Assembly: GCA_025455285.1 (NCBI GenBank)
Contig: JALOMU010000034.1
Coordinates: 1 to 9,066 of the forward strand
Reading direction: 5' to 3'
Length of the DNA stretch: 9,066 nucleotides
Source: Flavihumibacter sp.
Lineage (GTDB): Bacteria; Bacteroidota; Bacteroidia; Chitinophagales; Chitinophagaceae
In this document: positions 8,082 to 9,066 of the stretch, in pieces
How the letters are laid out: the number at the start of each line of letters is the position of its first letter
Position numbering within the stretch: the first letter of the stretch is position 1
Notes under the pieces: generated by a model
What the model saw: the letters and a program-made list of their open reading frames with translations, nothing else
Told to the model about the DNA's origin: nothing
Databases searched by the model: none
Translations under genes and position numbers: made by a program

Positions 8082-8197
8082 ACATCATCGGTTCAGTAGG
8101 CTTGACCTGCTGATTAATAGGGAACCACGTGTAACTCGTGGGCTGACGGGCAACTGTAATGCGCGCAAGCGTAAAGCCAGATACCTGCCGATTATGT
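8082..8197 (+). promoter_or_regulatory. Cobalamin (B12) riboswitch aptamer
   Basis: The conserved B12 box AAGCCAGATACCTGCC is at 8174-8189. The upstream core AGGGAACC...GCTGACGGGCAACTGTAA spans about 8119-8159. Pairing supports the fold. P1 is ATCGG (8087-8091) with CCGAT (8188-8192), continuing past one mismatch as ACAT (8082-8085) with ATGT (8194-8197). A hairpin CAGTAGG/CCTGCTG lies at 8094-8112. A stem CCACG/CGTGG lies at 8125-8141 with loop TGTAACT. A stem capped by a GCAA tetraloop lies at 8160-8173. Cobalamin riboswitches normally switch off downstream expression when B12 is abundant. The next coding sequence on the strand is the nrdB fragment at 8327, fitting known B12 control of class I ribonucleotide reductase genes. 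Confidence 0.93.
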
Positions 8198-8200
8198 TTT

Positions 8201-8306
8201 GTTAGGACCTTCCCGCGTAAGGTACCGGCATAGGCAACACGCATCGGGACTGCAGACTCTGCAAGCCCAGGACGTATCAGCCCTTGCTCCCGCGGAAAAC
8301 TGATAC
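8201..8306 (+). promoter_or_regulatory. Probable riboswitch expression platform / structured nrdB leader
   Basis: Between the aptamer and the nrdB ATG are three nested inverted repeats. ACCTT (8207-8211) pairs with AAGGT (8219-8223). GGG-AC-TGCAG (8246-8255) pairs with CTGCA-AG-CCC (8259-8268). GTATCAG (8274-8280) pairs perfectly with CTGATAC (8300-8306). None is followed by a U-tract, so a transcription terminator is not evident. The last hairpin ends 20 bases before the start codon, making translational control more likely. GTTA at 8201-8204 could touch TAAC in the aptamer loop (8132-8135), a possible but short loop contact. Confidence 0.5.
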
Positions 8307-8326
8307 ATCTATCTAAACATACTACC

Positions 8327-8548
8327 ATGCAAAACGAAGTGTTGCTGAAGGAAAACAAGGATCGGTTCGTGATCCTCCCCATTAAATATCCCGCCATCTG
8401 GGAAATGTATAAAAAACATGAAGCCAGCTTCTGGACGGCCGAGGAAATTGACCTCAGTGCCGACCTGGCAGACATGGAAAACGCAAGCCATAGATGGAAA
8501 ATGTTCAGATGCACTGAATCTCACTGTAGAAATGAGATAATGCAATGA
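8327..8548 (+). pseudogene. nrdB: Truncated class I ribonucleotide reductase small subunit (nrdB remnant)
   Basis: The first 49 residues match the N-terminus of Bacteroidota NrdB very well: the '[14 protein letters not shown]' block at 6-19, '[13 protein letters not shown]' at 24-36, and '[13 protein letters not shown]' at 37-49. NrdB houses the diiron-tyrosyl radical cofactor that lets NrdA reduce ribonucleotides. A full protein has about 320-350 residues; here the frame ends after 73. Similarity stops at codon 50, where the family has Trp and this gene has Met (ATG at 8474-8476). Dropping one A at 8474 would restore Asp-Trp, but the shifted frame soon becomes unrecognisable and stops, so this is more than a simple frameshift. 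All the iron ligands and the radical tyrosine lie beyond the break, so no activity is possible. A complex leader with a B12 riboswitch precedes it. Confidence 0.8.
8518..8538. repeat. Short inverted repeat within the decayed nrdB tail
   Basis: ATCTCA (8518-8523) and TGAGAT (8533-8538) form a perfect 6-bp inverted repeat around a 9-base loop. It lies in the part of the remnant frame that no longer resembles NrdB. There is no T-tract directly after it, so it is a poor terminator. It may be chance. Confidence 0.25.
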
Positions 8549-8577
8549 CTTTTGATTCCAACCCCATAACCTCTGTG

Positions 8578-8593
8578 TCAGTCAATTGACTGA
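8578..8593. repeat. 16-bp perfect palindrome
   Basis: TCAGTCAATTGACTGA reads the same on both strands. It lies just before the first of three spaced inverted repeats, sharing one base with it (8593). A perfect 16-bp palindrome with no loop suggests a dimeric-protein binding site or the junction of an element more than an RNA hairpin. It has no recognised family. Confidence 0.6.
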
Positions 8594-8637
8594 AGTATGT
8601 GGCATGTCATACTTAGACCAACTTCTTTTGCATCTTC
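8593..8637. repeat. Spaced repeat motif, copy 1
   Basis: A perfect 7-bp inverted repeat, AAGTATG (8593-8599) and CATACTT (8608-8614), flanks the centre TGGCATGT. About 12 bases later comes ACTTCTTTTGCAT (8621-8633), whose TTTTGCA resembles a Bacteroidota -7 element. The same order of parts recurs at 8759 and 8922. On the opposite strand the unit reads as a purine-rich stretch followed by ATGACATGCCACATA. Confidence 0.6.
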
Positions 8638-8758
8638 ATATCCACCAGAGGAAACCTGGAAGAGAATACCGGAAACGCCCCGCTTCTTGCCTGACGAATA
8701 TCACAGAGGAATGATTTTCAGTGCTCACCCTCATTATGCAGGTCCATAAATCAACTTA

Positions 8759-8804
8759 TAATATGTGGCATGTTTAATTAGCAATCCATCCACCTCTTTG
8801 CAAT
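8759..8804. repeat. Spaced repeat motif, copy 2
   Basis: TATGTGGCATGT at 8762-8773 is identical over 12 bases to copy 1 (8596-8607), exactly 166 bp downstream. The arms are weaker here: TAAT (8759-8762) pairs with ATTA (8777-8780), the next two pairs are mismatched, and a G-T wobble follows. CCACCTCTTTGCAATG (8789-8804 region) corresponds to the CTTCTTTTGCAT block of copy 1. The roughly 120 bases between the copies do not resemble each other. Confidence 0.55.
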
Positions 8805-8921
8805 GCCCGTTTTCGCAGAAGTAAGGCCAGAAAAAGACCCAAATCCCAGTCTACAAATGCGACGGCAACAACTGTTTATTCTGAACTCAAATTCAAACTC
8901 TTCCGGTCAGCTGTACAAATG

Positions 8922-8963
8922 AAATATGTGACACGTTCATATTTGGCCACCTCCTTTTCCATG
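8922..8963. repeat. Spaced repeat motif, copy 3
   Basis: AAATATG (8922-8928) and CATATTT (8938-8944) are perfect 7-bp arms around TGACACGTT. Compared with copy 1, the third pair has changed from G-C to A-T on both sides, so the symmetry is kept while the sequence drifts. CCACCTCCTTTTCCATG (8947-8963) matches the trailing block of the other copies. It starts 163 bp after copy 2. Confidence 0.55.
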
Positions 8964-9025
8964 TTGATTTCCATCACTGTATGTCTTGAAATAACTAAAA
9001 CTGTAACTTCTGTTGGAGTCAGTGA

Positions 9026-9044
9026 TATTTTCGTTTGGAAAATA
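9026..9044. repeat. Inverted repeat near right edge
   Basis: TATTTTC (9026-9032) and GAAAATA (9038-9044) form a perfect 7-bp stem around the loop GTTTG, followed by ATTTTAG. The A/T-rich stem without a GC core is a weak terminator candidate on either strand. No gene is recognised on either side inside the window. Confidence 0.3.
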
Positions 9045-9066
9045 ATTTTAGTTCCAGCGTTAATTC

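Noticed and set aside
8080..8514. 144-codon minus-strand open frame
   Set aside because: It runs antisense across the cobalamin aptamer and the nrdB start, both of which are strongly supported on the plus strand.
8327..8548. A simple one-base frameshift in an otherwise intact nrdB
   Set aside because: Removing A8474 gives Asp-Trp but the following residues do not match NrdB, and the shifted frame stops after about 20 codons.
8596..8632. Sigma-54 promoter (TGGCA...TTGCA)
   Set aside because: The TGGCATG in the repeats is not followed by GC at the required ten-base spacing from GG in any copy, so the -24/-12 geometry fails.
8593..8963. CRISPR array or integron attC cassettes
   Set aside because: Spacers of about 120 bases and drifting repeats do not fit CRISPR, and no GTTRRRY/RYYYAAC core-site pair is found for attC.
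9026..9050. Intrinsic terminator at the right edge
   Set aside because: The stem is almost entirely A/T and there is no recognised gene upstream for it to serve, so only an inverted repeat is reported.

Overview
The window looks like a chromosomal piece of a Bacteroidota genome, probably of the Chitinophaga/Chitinophagaceae type. The reasons are a SusC/SusD pair, a DUF5690 transporter, a DUF3667 zinc-ribbon membrane protein, an NrdB start of Bacteroidota type, A/T-rich starts without clear Shine-Dalgarno sites, and TAnnTTTG-like promoter elements. The genus is inference.

Layout. (1) Positions 2-3961, + strand: the C-terminal four fifths of a SusC-type TonB-dependent receptor, then a SusD-type lipoprotein. 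They end at a strong intrinsic terminator (3980-4018). (2) Positions 4078-7098: a small phosphonate-catabolism module. A PhnZ-like HD-domain diiron oxygenase (+) meets, tail to tail with an 8-bp overlap, a TIGR03364-type FAD amine oxidoreductase (-). The oxidoreductase follows a DUF5690 MFS-like transporter (-) by only 5 bp. The oxygenase keeps every PhnZ metal and substrate residue I can recall at matching positions, but no PhnY-type hydroxylase is visible. (3) Positions 7182-7994, +: a DUF3667 protein, divergent from the transporter across an 83-bp gap. (4) Positions 8082-8326: a well-formed cobalamin riboswitch and a structured leader, followed by the start of nrdB (class I ribonucleotide reductase small subunit). 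Recognisable NrdB homology stops abruptly near codon 49, so the riboswitch now controls a remnant. (5) Positions 8549-9066: no recognisable gene. The region holds a 16-bp perfect palindrome and three copies of a roughly 45-bp motif spaced about 165 bp apart. Each copy is built around an inverted repeat with a shared TGGCATGT-like centre.

How they fit together. The phosphonate module plausibly imports an aminophosphonate (DUF5690) and breaks it down by oxidation (FAD oxidoreductase and PhnZ-like oxygenase), yielding phosphate plus an amino acid or aldehyde. The SusCD pair next door could bring a substrate across the outer membrane, but the terminator separates the two units and the link is speculative. 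The riboswitch-nrdB arrangement fits the known logic in which B12 shuts off a B12-independent ribonucleotide reductase when a B12-dependent one (NrdJ) can work. The broken nrdB suggests that swap became permanent, or that a rearrangement or mobile element cut the gene. The repeats at the right edge are the least explained part of the window.
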